This document shows positions 6,190-12,691 of a stretch of DNA of 12,945 bases, in pieces. Source of the stretch: Lysobacteraceae bacterium (GTDB taxonomy: Bacteria; Pseudomonadota; Gammaproteobacteria; DSM-19610); NCBI GenBank assembly GCA_020201295.1, contig JAIVHA010000019.1, positions 5,773 through 18,717 on the forward strand, written 5' to 3'. Both the position numbers and the translations under genes were made by a program. Below the pieces are notes generated by a model that made no database searches, was not told where the DNA came from, and saw only the letters and a list, made by a program, of their open reading frames with translations. Position 1 is the first letter of the stretch. Each line of letters opens with the position of its first letter.

Positions 6190-7590
6190 ATGCCCTTCAT
6201 TCCCCATACCGACGCCGAAGTCCGCGACATGCTCGACGCCATTGGCGTGGTCAGCATCGAGGACCTGTTCGACGAGATCCCGCGGAACCTGCGCACCCGC
6301 AGCCTCGACGGCATTCCCGCGGGCATGAGTGAGCAGGAGATCGGCCGCCTCATGCACCAGCGCGCCGAGCAGGACGGCCGGCCGCTGTGCTTCATCGGCG
6401 CCGGCGCCTACGAGCACCACATCCCGGCGGCGGTGTGGGAGATCACCACCCGCGGCGAGTTCTACAGCGCCTACACGCCCTACCAGGCGGAGGCCAGCCA
6501 GGGCACGCTGCAGCTGATTTACGAGTTCCAGACCATGATGACGCGCCTGACGGCCATGGAGGTGTCCAATGCCTCCCTGTACGACGGCGCCTCCGGCCTG
6601 GCCGAGGCCACCCTCATGGCGGTGCGTGCCAACCGCAAGTCGAAATCCGGCCGGGTGCTGATGCCGGTGTCGGTGCATCCCCATTACCGCAAGACCACCG
6701 ACACCATCGTGCGCAACCAGGCCATCTCCCTGGTGGAGTTGCCCTACGACCAGCAGGGCGGTCATGTGACACCGGAATCCCTGGCGCAATATGAAGGCGA
6801 GGACATCACCGCCCTGGTCATCGCCCAGCCCAACTTCTTCGGGGTGCTGGAAGAGGTGGACGCCCTTACCGACTGGGCCCATCGCAACGGCATCCTGGTG
6901 ATCGCCGTGGTGAACCCCACATCACTGGCCCTGCTCAAGCCGCCGGGCGAGTGGGGCGAGACCGGTGCCGACATCGTCTGCGGCGAGGGCCAACCCCTGG
7001 GCGTGCCCCTGTCCTCGGGCGGCCCCTATTTCGGCTTCATGTGCTGCAAGAAGGAATACGTGCGCCAGATGCCCGGGCGCATCGTCGGTCGCACCCTGGA
7101 CCGAGATGGCCGGGAAGGCTACACCCTGACCCTGCAGGCGCGTGAACAGCACATCCGCCGTTCCAAGGCGACGTCCAACATTTGTACCAACCAGGGCCTG
7201 CTGGTGACGGCCGCGACCATCCACATGTCCCTGTTGGGTGCGGAAGGCCTGGAACATGTGGCCGCCAGTTGCCATGCCAACACCCGCCGGTTGGTGGAGT
7301 TGCTGACCGCCAACGACTTCGTGAAGCCGCGTTTCAACCGGCCCTATTTCCATGAATGCGCGTTGGAGTTTTCCATTCCGCTGAAGGGGGTCATCCGCCC
7401 CTTCAGTGCCCACAACCTGCTGCCGGGCTACGAGCTGGAGCAGGAATACCCGGAGCTGAAGAATCACCTGTTGGTGTGCGCCACGGAAACCAAGACCGAG
7501 GCGGACCTGCAACTGTACGCGGACCACCTGAACCGCATGCTCGAAAAACAGACCAAGGCGGACTGCCCGGTGCAGCCCAAGATGGCATAA
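6190..7590 (+). CDS. gcvPA: Glycine dehydrogenase (decarboxylating) subunit 1
   Basis: N-terminal half of the split P-protein, which together with GcvPB decarboxylates glycine with PLP and loads the aminomethyl group on GcvH. 466 residues, slightly longer than usual for the subunit. Typical segments are the start MPFIPHTDAEVRDMLDAIGV, SLDGIPAGMSEQEI, CFIGAGAYEHHIPAAV, FYSAYTPYQAEASQGTLQ, NASLYDGASGLAEA, GPYFGFMCCKKEYVRQMPG and RRSKATSNICTNQGL. The subunit does not carry the PLP lysine, which is in GcvPB. ATG 6190 fits the family start; the nearest AGGAG (6173-6177) is 12 nt upstream, longer than ideal. Unusually, tpx rather than gcvPB follows. Confidence 0.95.
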   Translation: MPFIPHTDAEVRDMLDAIGVVSIEDLFDEIPRNLRTRSLDGIPAGMSEQEIGRLMHQRAEQDGRPLCFIGAGAYEHHIPAAVWEITTRGEFYSAYTPYQAEASQGTLQLIYEFQTMMTRLTAMEVSNASLYDGASGLAEATLMAVRANRKSKSGRVLMPVSVHPHYRKTTDTIVRNQAISLVELPYDQQGGHVTPESLAQYEGEDITALVIAQPNFFGVLEEVDALTDWAHRNGILVIAVVNPTSLALLKPPGEWGETGADIVCGEGQPLGVPLSSGGPYFGFMCCKKEYVRQMPGRIVGRTLDRDGREGYTLTLQAREQHIRRSKATSNICTNQGLLVTAATIHMSLLGAEGLEHVAASCHANTRRLVELLTANDFVKPRFNRPYFHECALEFSIPLKGVIRPFSAHNLLPGYELEQEYPELKNHLLVCATETKTEADLQLYADHLNRMLEKQTKADCPVQPKMA

Positions 7591-7598
7591 CGTTCCCC

Positions 7599-7663
7599 GT
7601 AGGAGCGGGCTTTGCCCGCGAACGACAGTGGCACGCATGTTCGCGGGCAAAGCCCGCTCCTAC
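7599..7663. repeat. REP-like perfect inverted pair between gcvPA and tpx
   Basis: A direct copy at 7599-7623 and an inverted copy at 7639-7663 are perfect reverse complements over 25 bp, both with inner palindrome GGGCTTTGCCC, around a 15-nt loop that contains the GGCACG box (7630-7635). The pair begins 8 nt after the gcvPA stop. Confidence 0.9.
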
Positions 7664-7731
7664 AGGATATTGCGTGCAAAAGCGCAGTTGAGGTCTGGAC
7701 TGCACTAGGTACAACCACAAGGAGAACTACC

Positions 7732-8226
7732 ATGGCGACCATTACCCTGAAAGGAAACGAGATCCATACCAACGGCGAACTGCCCGTCGTGGGCGGCGCG
7801 GCCCCTGACTTTCACCTGGTGGATACGGAACTGAACGACCGCAGTCTGGCCGACTACAAGGGCAAGAAAAAACTGCTGAACATCGTGCCCAGCCTGGACA
7901 CGCCGGTATGCGCTACCTCCACCAAGAAGTTCAACGACCACGCCGCTGGCAAAGACACGGTCATGCTGGTGATCGCCGCCGATTTGCCCTTCGCCATGTC
8001 GCGCTTTTGCACCGGTGAGGGTGTCGACAAGGTCATTCCCTTGTCCATGATGCGCAGCCGTGACTTCGCCAAGGACTACGGCGTGTTGATCGAAGACGGT
8101 CCGCTGGCCGGCATCACCGCCCGCGCCGTGGTGGTGATCGACGAAAACGACAAGGTTGTGTACACGGAAATGGTGCCGGAGATCGCCCAGGAGCCCGACT
8201 ACGACGCGGCGCTGAAGCATATTTGA
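7732..8226 (+). CDS. tpx: Thiol peroxidase (Tpx, atypical 2-Cys peroxiredoxin)
   Basis: Reduces hydrogen peroxide and alkyl hydroperoxides using thioredoxin. 164 residues, close to the 168 of E. coli. The peroxidatic Cys60 is in PSLDTPVC, the resolving Cys93 in ADLPFAMSRFC, and the C-terminal half has ARAVVVIDENDKVVYTEMV as in Tpx. ATG 7732 is preceded by AAGGAGA (7719-7725). It lies between gcvPA and gcvPB, on the same strand and flanked on both sides by REP-like pairs, so it may be expressed with the gcv genes or from its own promoter, which I could not identify. The last codons and stop are part of an 18-bp direct repeat with a second copy downstream. Confidence 0.95.
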   Translation: MATITLKGNEIHTNGELPVVGGAAPDFHLVDTELNDRSLADYKGKKKLLNIVPSLDTPVCATSTKKFNDHAAGKDTVMLVIAADLPFAMSRFCTGEGVDKVIPLSMMRSRDFAKDYGVLIEDGPLAGITARAVVVIDENDKVVYTEMVPEIAQEPDYDAALKHI

Positions 8227-8319
8227 TTCAATGAGACTGTTCCCCCTGTAGGAGCGGGCTCTGCCCGCGAATGTTCGCGGCCGAAGGCCGCTCCTACGGG
8301 TGCTGAAGCATATTTGATT
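8211..8319 (+). repeat. 18-bp direct repeat flanking a REP-like pair
   Basis: GCTGAAGCATATTTGATT occurs at 8211-8228 (the last codons, stop and following bases of tpx) and again at 8302-8319. The 73 bases between them contain the REP-like pair. The second copy has no coding role. This looks like a duplication formed when the palindrome was inserted, or by recombination around it. Confidence 0.9.
8248..8297. repeat. REP-like pair of mixed subtype after tpx
   Basis: A direct copy at 8248-8271 has inner palindrome GGGCTCTGCCC; the inverted copy at 8273-8297 has GGCCGAAGGCC. Only one base separates them. Heads and tails pair across the two copies, but the inner arms do not, so each copy folds better on itself. 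Confidence 0.88.
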
Positions 8320-8326
8320 ATTGAAC

Positions 8327-8410
8327 TTGAACCGCCAAGGCGCCAAGGACGCCAAGATATTTTCTTTGTATTGAGTTTTTCTAGGCGTCCTTGGCGCCTT
8401 GGCGGTTCAA
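8327..8410. repeat. 27-bp perfect inverted repeat (CGCCAAGG family)
   Basis: Arms at 8327-8353 and 8384-8410 are perfect reverse complements; the left arm begins TTGAACCGCCAAGG and continues with CGCCAAGGACGCC. The 30-nt loop is AT-rich. It is unrelated to the REP-like family. It ends 27 nt before gcvPB and would make a strong stem in the leader of that gene. It lacks a following T-run of the terminator type. Confidence 0.9.
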
Positions 8411-8437
8411 TCATTTAATGGAAAGCAGGTAAAACCG

Positions 8438-9892
8438 ATGCTGATATTCGAACAATCCCGCACTGGCCGTCGCGCGACGGCCCAGGCCCCCAAGGCGGCA
8501 CCCGAGGCCGCGGATATTCCCGCGCACCTGCGCCGGTCCGAGCGGCCCGGGCTGCCGGAGGTGTCGGAGATGCAGGCGGTGCGCCACTTCACCCGCCTGT
8601 CGCAGAAGAATTTCTCCATCGACACCCACTTCTATCCGCTCGGGTCCTGCACCATGAAATACAACCCGCGCGGCTGCAATACCCTGGCCATGCTGCCGGG
8701 CCTGCTGGCGCGCCATCCCCTGAGTCCCGAAACGGTGGGGCAGGGCTTCCTGGCCTGCATGTATGACTTGCAGGAAATCCTCAAGGAAGTGACCGGCATG
8801 AAGGCGGTGTCGCTGTCGCCCGCCGCCGGCGCCCAGGGCGAGTTCGCCGGCGTGGCCATGATCCGTGCCTATCACGATGCCCGTGGCGACAGCGCCCGCA
8901 ACGAGATCCTGGTGCCCGACGCGGCCCATGGCACCAATCCCGCCACCGCCACCATGTGTGGCTACAAGGTGAAGGAGATCCCCACCGACAAGAACGGTGA
9001 CGTGGACCTCGCGGCCCTGAAGCAGGCGGTGGGCCCGCAGACCGCCGGCCTGATGCTCACCAATCCCTCCACCCTGGGGGTGTTCGAGCGCAGCATCGAG
9101 GCCATTGCGAAAGCCGTGCACGAGGCCGGCGGCCTGCTCTACTACGATGGTGCCAACCTCAATGCCATCCTCGGCAAGGTGCGACCCGGCGACATGGGTT
9201 TCGACGTCATCCACATGAACCTGCACAAGACCTTCTCCACGCCCCACGGCGGCGGCGGTCCCGGTGCCGGTCCCGTGGGCGTCAGCGAGCGGCTGCGGCC
9301 CTACCTGCCGGTGCCCATGGTGGGCAGGGACGGCAACGACTACGTCTGGCTGACGGAAAAGGACTGCCCCGACACCATGGGCCGCCTGTCCGCCTTCATG
9401 GGCAACGCCGGGGTGCTGCTGCGCGCCTACATCTATGCCCGCATGCTGGGCCGCGAGGGCATGCAGCGGGTGGCGGAATACGCCACCCTCAACGCCAACT
9501 ACTTGATGAAGCGGCTGCAGGAAAAGGGCTTCGACCTGGCCTTCCCGAATCGTCGCGCCACCCACGAGTTCATCGTCACCCTGAAGAAGCAGGACAAGAC
9601 CCTGAACGCCAGCGCCATGGATTTCGCCAAGCGGCTGCTGGACTACGGCTACCATGCCCCCACCACCTACTTCCCGCTGCTGGTACCCGAGTGCCTGCTC
9701 ATCGAGCCGACGGAGACCGAGGCCAAGGAAGAACTGGACGGTTTCGTGGACGCCATGGCGAAGATCCTCGAGGAGGCCACCAGCAACGTGGACATCCTCA
9801 AGGAGGCGCCGCATACCTTGCCGGTGCGCCGGCTCGACGACGTGCGCGCCGCCCGCGAACTGGACCTGGCCTGGTCGGGGACGGTCAGCTGA
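8438..9892 (+). CDS. gcvPB: Glycine dehydrogenase (decarboxylating) subunit 2
   Basis: C-terminal, PLP-binding half of the split P-protein; 484 residues, normal for the family. The PLP lysine is residue 264 in NLHKTFSTPHGGGGPG. Other typical segments are the start MLIFEQSRTGRRA, FYPLGSCTMKYNP, SLSPAAGAQGEFAG, PDAAHGTNPATA, MLTNPSTLGVFE, YYDGANLNAILG and the end LLIEPTETEAKEELD. ATG 8438 fits the family start; GGAAAGCAGG upstream is an acceptable ribosome site. It is separated from its partner gcvPA by tpx and three sets of palindromes, so balanced synthesis of the two subunits would depend on read-through or a separate promoter. Confidence 0.96.
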   Translation: MLIFEQSRTGRRATAQAPKAAPEAADIPAHLRRSERPGLPEVSEMQAVRHFTRLSQKNFSIDTHFYPLGSCTMKYNPRGCNTLAMLPGLLARHPLSPETVGQGFLACMYDLQEILKEVTGMKAVSLSPAAGAQGEFAGVAMIRAYHDARGDSARNEILVPDAAHGTNPATATMCGYKVKEIPTDKNGDVDLAALKQAVGPQTAGLMLTNPSTLGVFERSIEAIAKAVHEAGGLLYYDGANLNAILGKVRPGDMGFDVIHMNLHKTFSTPHGGGGPGAGPVGVSERLRPYLPVPMVGRDGNDYVWLTEKDCPDTMGRLSAFMGNAGVLLRAYIYARMLGREGMQRVAEYATLNANYLMKRLQEKGFDLAFPNRRATHEFIVTLKKQDKTLNASAMDFAKRLLDYGYHAPTTYFPLLVPECLLIEPTETEAKEELDGFVDAMAKILEEATSNVDILKEAPHTLPVRRLDDVRAARELDLAWSGTVS

Positions 9893-9967
9893 GGTTTTCA
9901 GCGACTTGCATCGACTGGTGTGGCTTGGGTATGGTGCGTGCCACGCAAGATAATTCGTGATGTGGCA

Positions 9968-10038
9968 CCTGTAGGAGCGGCCTTTGGCCGCGAACATTGG
10001 TGGCACGTCCGTTCGCGGCCAAAGGCCGCTCCTACAGG
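9968..10038. repeat. REP-like perfect inverted pair upstream of dgkA
   Basis: A direct copy at 9971-9995 and an inverted copy at 10011-10035, both with inner palindrome GGCCTTTGGCC, are perfect reverse complements. With the flanking CCT and AGG the arms reach 28 bp. The 15-nt loop contains the GGCACG box (10002-10007). The pair ends 18 nt before the proposed dgkA start. Confidence 0.9.
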
Positions 10039-10056
10039 GGACAAAGGCGGGACAGC

Positions 10057-10419
10057 TTGGCAAAAACTGGAAAAAAGGGCCTCGAACGCCTGATTTATGC
10101 CACCGGTTATTCCTGGGCCGGCCTGCGCGCCGCCTTCCGCCACGAGGAGGCCTTCCGGCAGGAGATCCTGCTCAGCCTGGTGTTGATCCCCCTGGCGCTG
10201 TGGCTGGGCGAGACCGGCCTGGACAAGGCCCTGCTGTTTTCCGTCTGGGTGCTGGTGCTGCTCATGGAACTGCTGAACTCCGCCATCGAGGCCGTGGTGG
10301 ACCGCATCAGCGACGAACATCACGAACTGGCCGGCCGCGCCAAGGACATCGGCTCCGCAGTGGTGCTGGTGGCGCTCATCAACGCCGCCGTCGTCTGGTG
10401 GCTGGTGCTGGCCGGGTAA
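10057..10419 (+). CDS. dgkA: Diacylglycerol kinase (DgkA)
   Basis: Small inner-membrane kinase that phosphorylates diacylglycerol to phosphatidic acid with ATP, recycling lipid released by periplasmic glucan or lipid A modification. 120 residues, the usual size. GYSWAGLRAAFRHEEAFRQE matches the N-terminal amphipathic region; MELLNSAIEAVVDRI carries the conserved Glu71, Asn74 and Glu78, and HELAGRAKDIGSAVVL follows. Three hydrophobic segments lie at about 37-50, 58-73 and 92-118. The proposed start is TTG at 10057 (MAKTGKKGLERL), preceded by AAAGGCGGG; no ATG is available at the right place, and the longer in-frame extension upstream is only translated repeat. Identity is firm, the start less so. 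Confidence 0.92.
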   Translation: MAKTGKKGLERLIYATGYSWAGLRAAFRHEEAFRQEILLSLVLIPLALWLGETGLDKALLFSVWVLVLLMELLNSAIEAVVDRISDEHHELAGRAKDIGSAVVLVALINAAVVWWLVLAG

Positions 10420-10423
10420 CGCT

Positions 10424-10548
10424 CGTCGGGCTGAAGCCCGACCTACAGAAAACCCGCGATCACCGTCATGGGACTTTGTAGGTCGGACTTCAGTCCGACA
10501 AGGTCGGTAATATTCATGCTTCGTGTCGGGTTGAAGCCCGACCTGCAA
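10424..10548. repeat. Second palindromic repeat family (TCGGGCTGAAGCCCGA), three copies
   Basis: Three related 16-18-bp palindromes with a CCTACA or TGTAGG flank: TCGGGCTGAAGCCCGACCTA at 10425-10444, TGTAGGTCGGACTTCAGTCC at 10477-10496 (inverted, with compensating changes GGAC/GTCC), and TCGGGTTGAAGCCCGACCTG at 10526-10545. They occupy the 173-bp gap between dgkA and the sugar kinase, where the REP-like family of the rest of the window is absent. Confidence 0.85.
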
Positions 10549-10592
10549 GCCCGACTGCCCTGCTCATCGAATAACACACAAGAGGTACAAGC

Positions 10593-11528
10593 ATGTCTGC
10601 ACTGATCTGTGGCTCCTACGCCTTCGATAACATCATGGTCTTCCCGGACCGTTTCAAGAACCATATCCTGCCCGATCAGGTGCACATCCTGAACGTCTGT
10701 TTCCTGGTGCCGGACATGCGCCGTGAATTTGGTGGCTGCGCCGGCAACATCGCCTACAACCTCAAGCTGCTCGGTGGCGAACCCCTGCCCATGGCCACCG
10801 TGGGCACCGATTTCGCGCCCTATGCCGAGTGGCTCGATCAATGCGGTATCGACCGCAGCCTTGTGAAGGTGGTCGACGACAGTTATACGGCGCAGGCCTT
10901 CATTACCACCGACCTGGACGACAACCAGATCACCGCCTTCCATCCCGGCGCCATGAACTTCGCCCACCAGAACCGGGTGAGTGATGCCAGGGGGGTCTCC
11001 CTGGGCATCCTGTCGCCCGATGGCCGCCAGGCCATGCTGGACCATGCGGAGCAATTCGCCGCCGCGGGCATTCCTTTCATCTTCGATCCGGGTCAGGGCC
11101 TGCCCATGTTCGATGGCGAAGAACTGCTGGGTTTTCTCGACAAGGCCGAGTGGGCCTGCATGAACGACTACGAATCCAAGCTCACCCAGGAACGTACCGG
11201 CCTGTCCATCGAGGAGATGGCCAAAAAGGTGAAGGCCTTTATCGTCACCCGTGGTGGCGAAGGTTCCTGGATCTATACGGACGGCAAGCGTATCGACGTG
11301 CCTTCGGCCAAGGCTGCGCAGCTCAACGACCCCACCGGTTGCGGGGATGCCTACCGTGGGGGGCTGCTGCATGGCCTGCTGCAGAACCTGGACTGGGAAA
11401 CCACCGGCCGCATCGCCGCTCTCATGGGCGCCATCAAGATCGAGCAGCACGGCACCCAGAATCACCGCTTCACGCTGGACGAGTTCAAGGCGCGCTACCA
11501 GGAGAGTTTTGGCAGCAGCCTGGACTGA
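10593..11528 (+). CDS. PfkB-family carbohydrate kinase, adenosine kinase-like
   Basis: Ribokinase-fold kinase of 311 residues. The N-terminal MSALICGSYAFDNIMVFPDRF and the substrate-site segment FGGCAGNIAYNLKLLGG are typical of proteobacterial proteins annotated as adenosine kinase or carbohydrate kinase. Signature 2 is DPTGCGDAYRGGLLHG, with Asp252 as the expected catalytic base and the GCG anion hole. VTRGGEGSWIY is the usual strand before it. ATG 10593 has AAGAGGT just upstream. The substrate (adenosine or another nucleoside or sugar) cannot be settled from sequence by eye. cysZ follows after 20 nt, so the two are probably co-transcribed. Confidence 0.88.
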   Translation: MSALICGSYAFDNIMVFPDRFKNHILPDQVHILNVCFLVPDMRREFGGCAGNIAYNLKLLGGEPLPMATVGTDFAPYAEWLDQCGIDRSLVKVVDDSYTAQAFITTDLDDNQITAFHPGAMNFAHQNRVSDARGVSLGILSPDGRQAMLDHAEQFAAAGIPFIFDPGQGLPMFDGEELLGFLDKAEWACMNDYESKLTQERTGLSIEEMAKKVKAFIVTRGGEGSWIYTDGKRIDVPSAKAAQLNDPTGCGDAYRGGLLHGLLQNLDWETTGRIAALMGAIKIEQHGTQNHRFTLDEFKARYQESFGSSLD

Positions 11529-11548
11529 GGTCGCCTTCCGGGGCCGCC

Positions 11549-12274
11549 ATGAAAGACCTGTTCCTGGGTGCCGCGTATCTGCTGGAAGGCCTGCGCCTGA
11601 TCCGGCAGCCCGGCCTGCGGCGCTATGTGCTGATCCCGCTGCTCATCAACATCCTGCTGTTCGGTGGCGTGCTCTACTTCGCCTTTGGCTGGATAGGCAG
11701 CCTGGTCGAGATGCTCCTGGGTTACCTGCCGGCTTACCTCGACTGGCTGAGTTACCTGCTATGGCCGCTGTTCGCCCTGGTCAGCCTGGTGGTGGTGTTC
11801 TTCAGCTTCACCATGCTCGCCAACTTCATCGGCGCGCCCTTCAACGACCTGCTGGCCGCCGCCGTGGAGCGCCACCTGACCGGCCAGGCGCAGGAGGAGG
11901 GCGACTGGAAAACGCTGCTGCGGGAGCTGTTACCCAACCTGTTGTCGGAACTGCGCAAGCTGCTCTATTTCGTACTCCGCGCCATCCCGTTGGGGATCCT
12001 GTTCCTGATCCCTGGTCTCAATCTGGCCGCCCCTTTCCTGTGGGCCTTGTTCGCGGCCTGGATGATGGCCCTGGAATACACGGGCTATCCCATGGCAAAC
12101 CGTGGCCTGTTGTTCCTGGAGCAACGCCGCTGGCTGCGGGAACATCGTGGCCTGTCCCTGGGTTTCGGCGGGGCGACCCTGCTCGGCACGCTCATTCCCG
12201 TGGTGAATTTCCTGGTCATGCCGGCGGCGGTGGCGGGTGCCACGGCCATGTGGGTGAAGAAAACTCAGACGTAG
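11549..12274 (+). CDS. cysZ: CysZ-type sulfate transporter (EI24 family membrane protein)
   Basis: Inner-membrane protein of 241 residues; CysZ supports sulfate uptake for cysteine synthesis in E. coli. Recognisable stretches are LRRYVLIPLLINILLFGG, LDWLSYLLWPLFALVSL, LANFIGAPFNDLLAAAVE, IPLGILFLIPGLNLAAPFLW, MMALEYTGYPMANRG and PAAVAGATAMWVKK. Hydrophobic segments lie at about 26-50, 65-95, 140-175 and 207-234. The ribosome site before ATG 11549 is weak, which with the 20-nt gap suggests coupling to the kinase gene upstream. The 3' end overlaps the convergent rhodanese gene by 10 bases. Relatives outside the enterics are often only assumed to transport sulfate. Confidence 0.88.
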   Translation: MKDLFLGAAYLLEGLRLIRQPGLRRYVLIPLLINILLFGGVLYFAFGWIGSLVEMLLGYLPAYLDWLSYLLWPLFALVSLVVVFFSFTMLANFIGAPFNDLLAAAVERHLTGQAQEEGDWKTLLRELLPNLLSELRKLLYFVLRAIPLGILFLIPGLNLAAPFLWALFAAWMMALEYTGYPMANRGLLFLEQRRWLREHRGLSLGFGGATLLGTLIPVVNFLVMPAAVAGATAMWVKKTQT

Positions 12275-12678
12275 CTGGCTTCCCGCACGACCGGCCGCTG
12301 ATCTTCCGCCCACTTCAAAAAGCCACCGGCCAGGCTGTAAACGTCCTGGTATCCCATCATCTGCAACACGTGCGCCGCCATGGCGGAGCGGCCGCCGGTG
12401 GCGCAATAGACCACCACGGGTTTATCCCGGGCGCCGGCCAGCAACGGGTCATGCTCGGGGTATTGCGGATCGGCGGCAGCCTCCAGGATGCCGCGCGGCA
12501 CCAGGCGGGCACTCTGTAAATGGCCGTGCTCGTGCTCGCTGGGCTCGCGCACGTCCAGCAGCAGCAGGTCGCTTTTTTCCTCGAGCATCCGCGTCAGGGT
12601 GTCGCCGTCGATTTCCGTGCTCTGCGCTCGTGCTTCCCGGACGAAATCCATCAGGGTCTTGAGGGTATTGTCGGACAT
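12265..12678 (-). CDS. Rhodanese-domain protein
   Basis: Single rhodanese domain protein of 137 residues. LLLLDVREPSEHEHGHLQSARLVPRG and the active-site loop VVYCATGGRSA (Cys92) are the family landmarks, followed by the usual YSLAGGFLKW. The loop CATGGRS has the six-residue length of sulfurtransferases. A short helical N-terminal extension (residues 1-25) precedes the domain. No signal peptide, so probably cytosolic. The start (ATG complement at 12676-12678) has a CGAGGT ribosome site. It lies 13 nt after the gene upstream on the same strand, so it is likely the second gene of an operon. The sulfur acceptor is unknown. Confidence 0.92.
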   Translation of the reverse strand: MSDNTLKTLMDFVREARAQSTEIDGDTLTRMLEEKSDLLLLDVREPSEHEHGHLQSARLVPRGILEAAADPQYPEHDPLLAGARDKPVVVYCATGGRSAMAAHVLQMMGYQDVYSLAGGFLKWAEDQRPVVREASYV

Positions 12679-12691
12679 CGGGTACCTCGTG

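Noticed and set aside
7599..7663. Rho-independent terminators at REP pairs in general
   Set aside because: Stems are strong, but none is followed by a T-run on either strand.
9906..9935. Possible promoter TTGCAT - 18 bp - TATGGT before dgkA
   Set aside because: Only about half of the bases match consensus, and a REP palindrome lies between it and dgkA; too weak to list.
8411..10063. Long minus-strand open frame (550 residues) opposite gcvPB
   Set aside because: Antisense to a clearly recognised, intact gcvPB; His/Gly/Gln-rich composition typical of shadow frames in GC-rich DNA.
10508..10513. TAATAT as a -10 box for the sugar kinase
   Set aside because: No acceptable -35 at 16-18 bp upstream.
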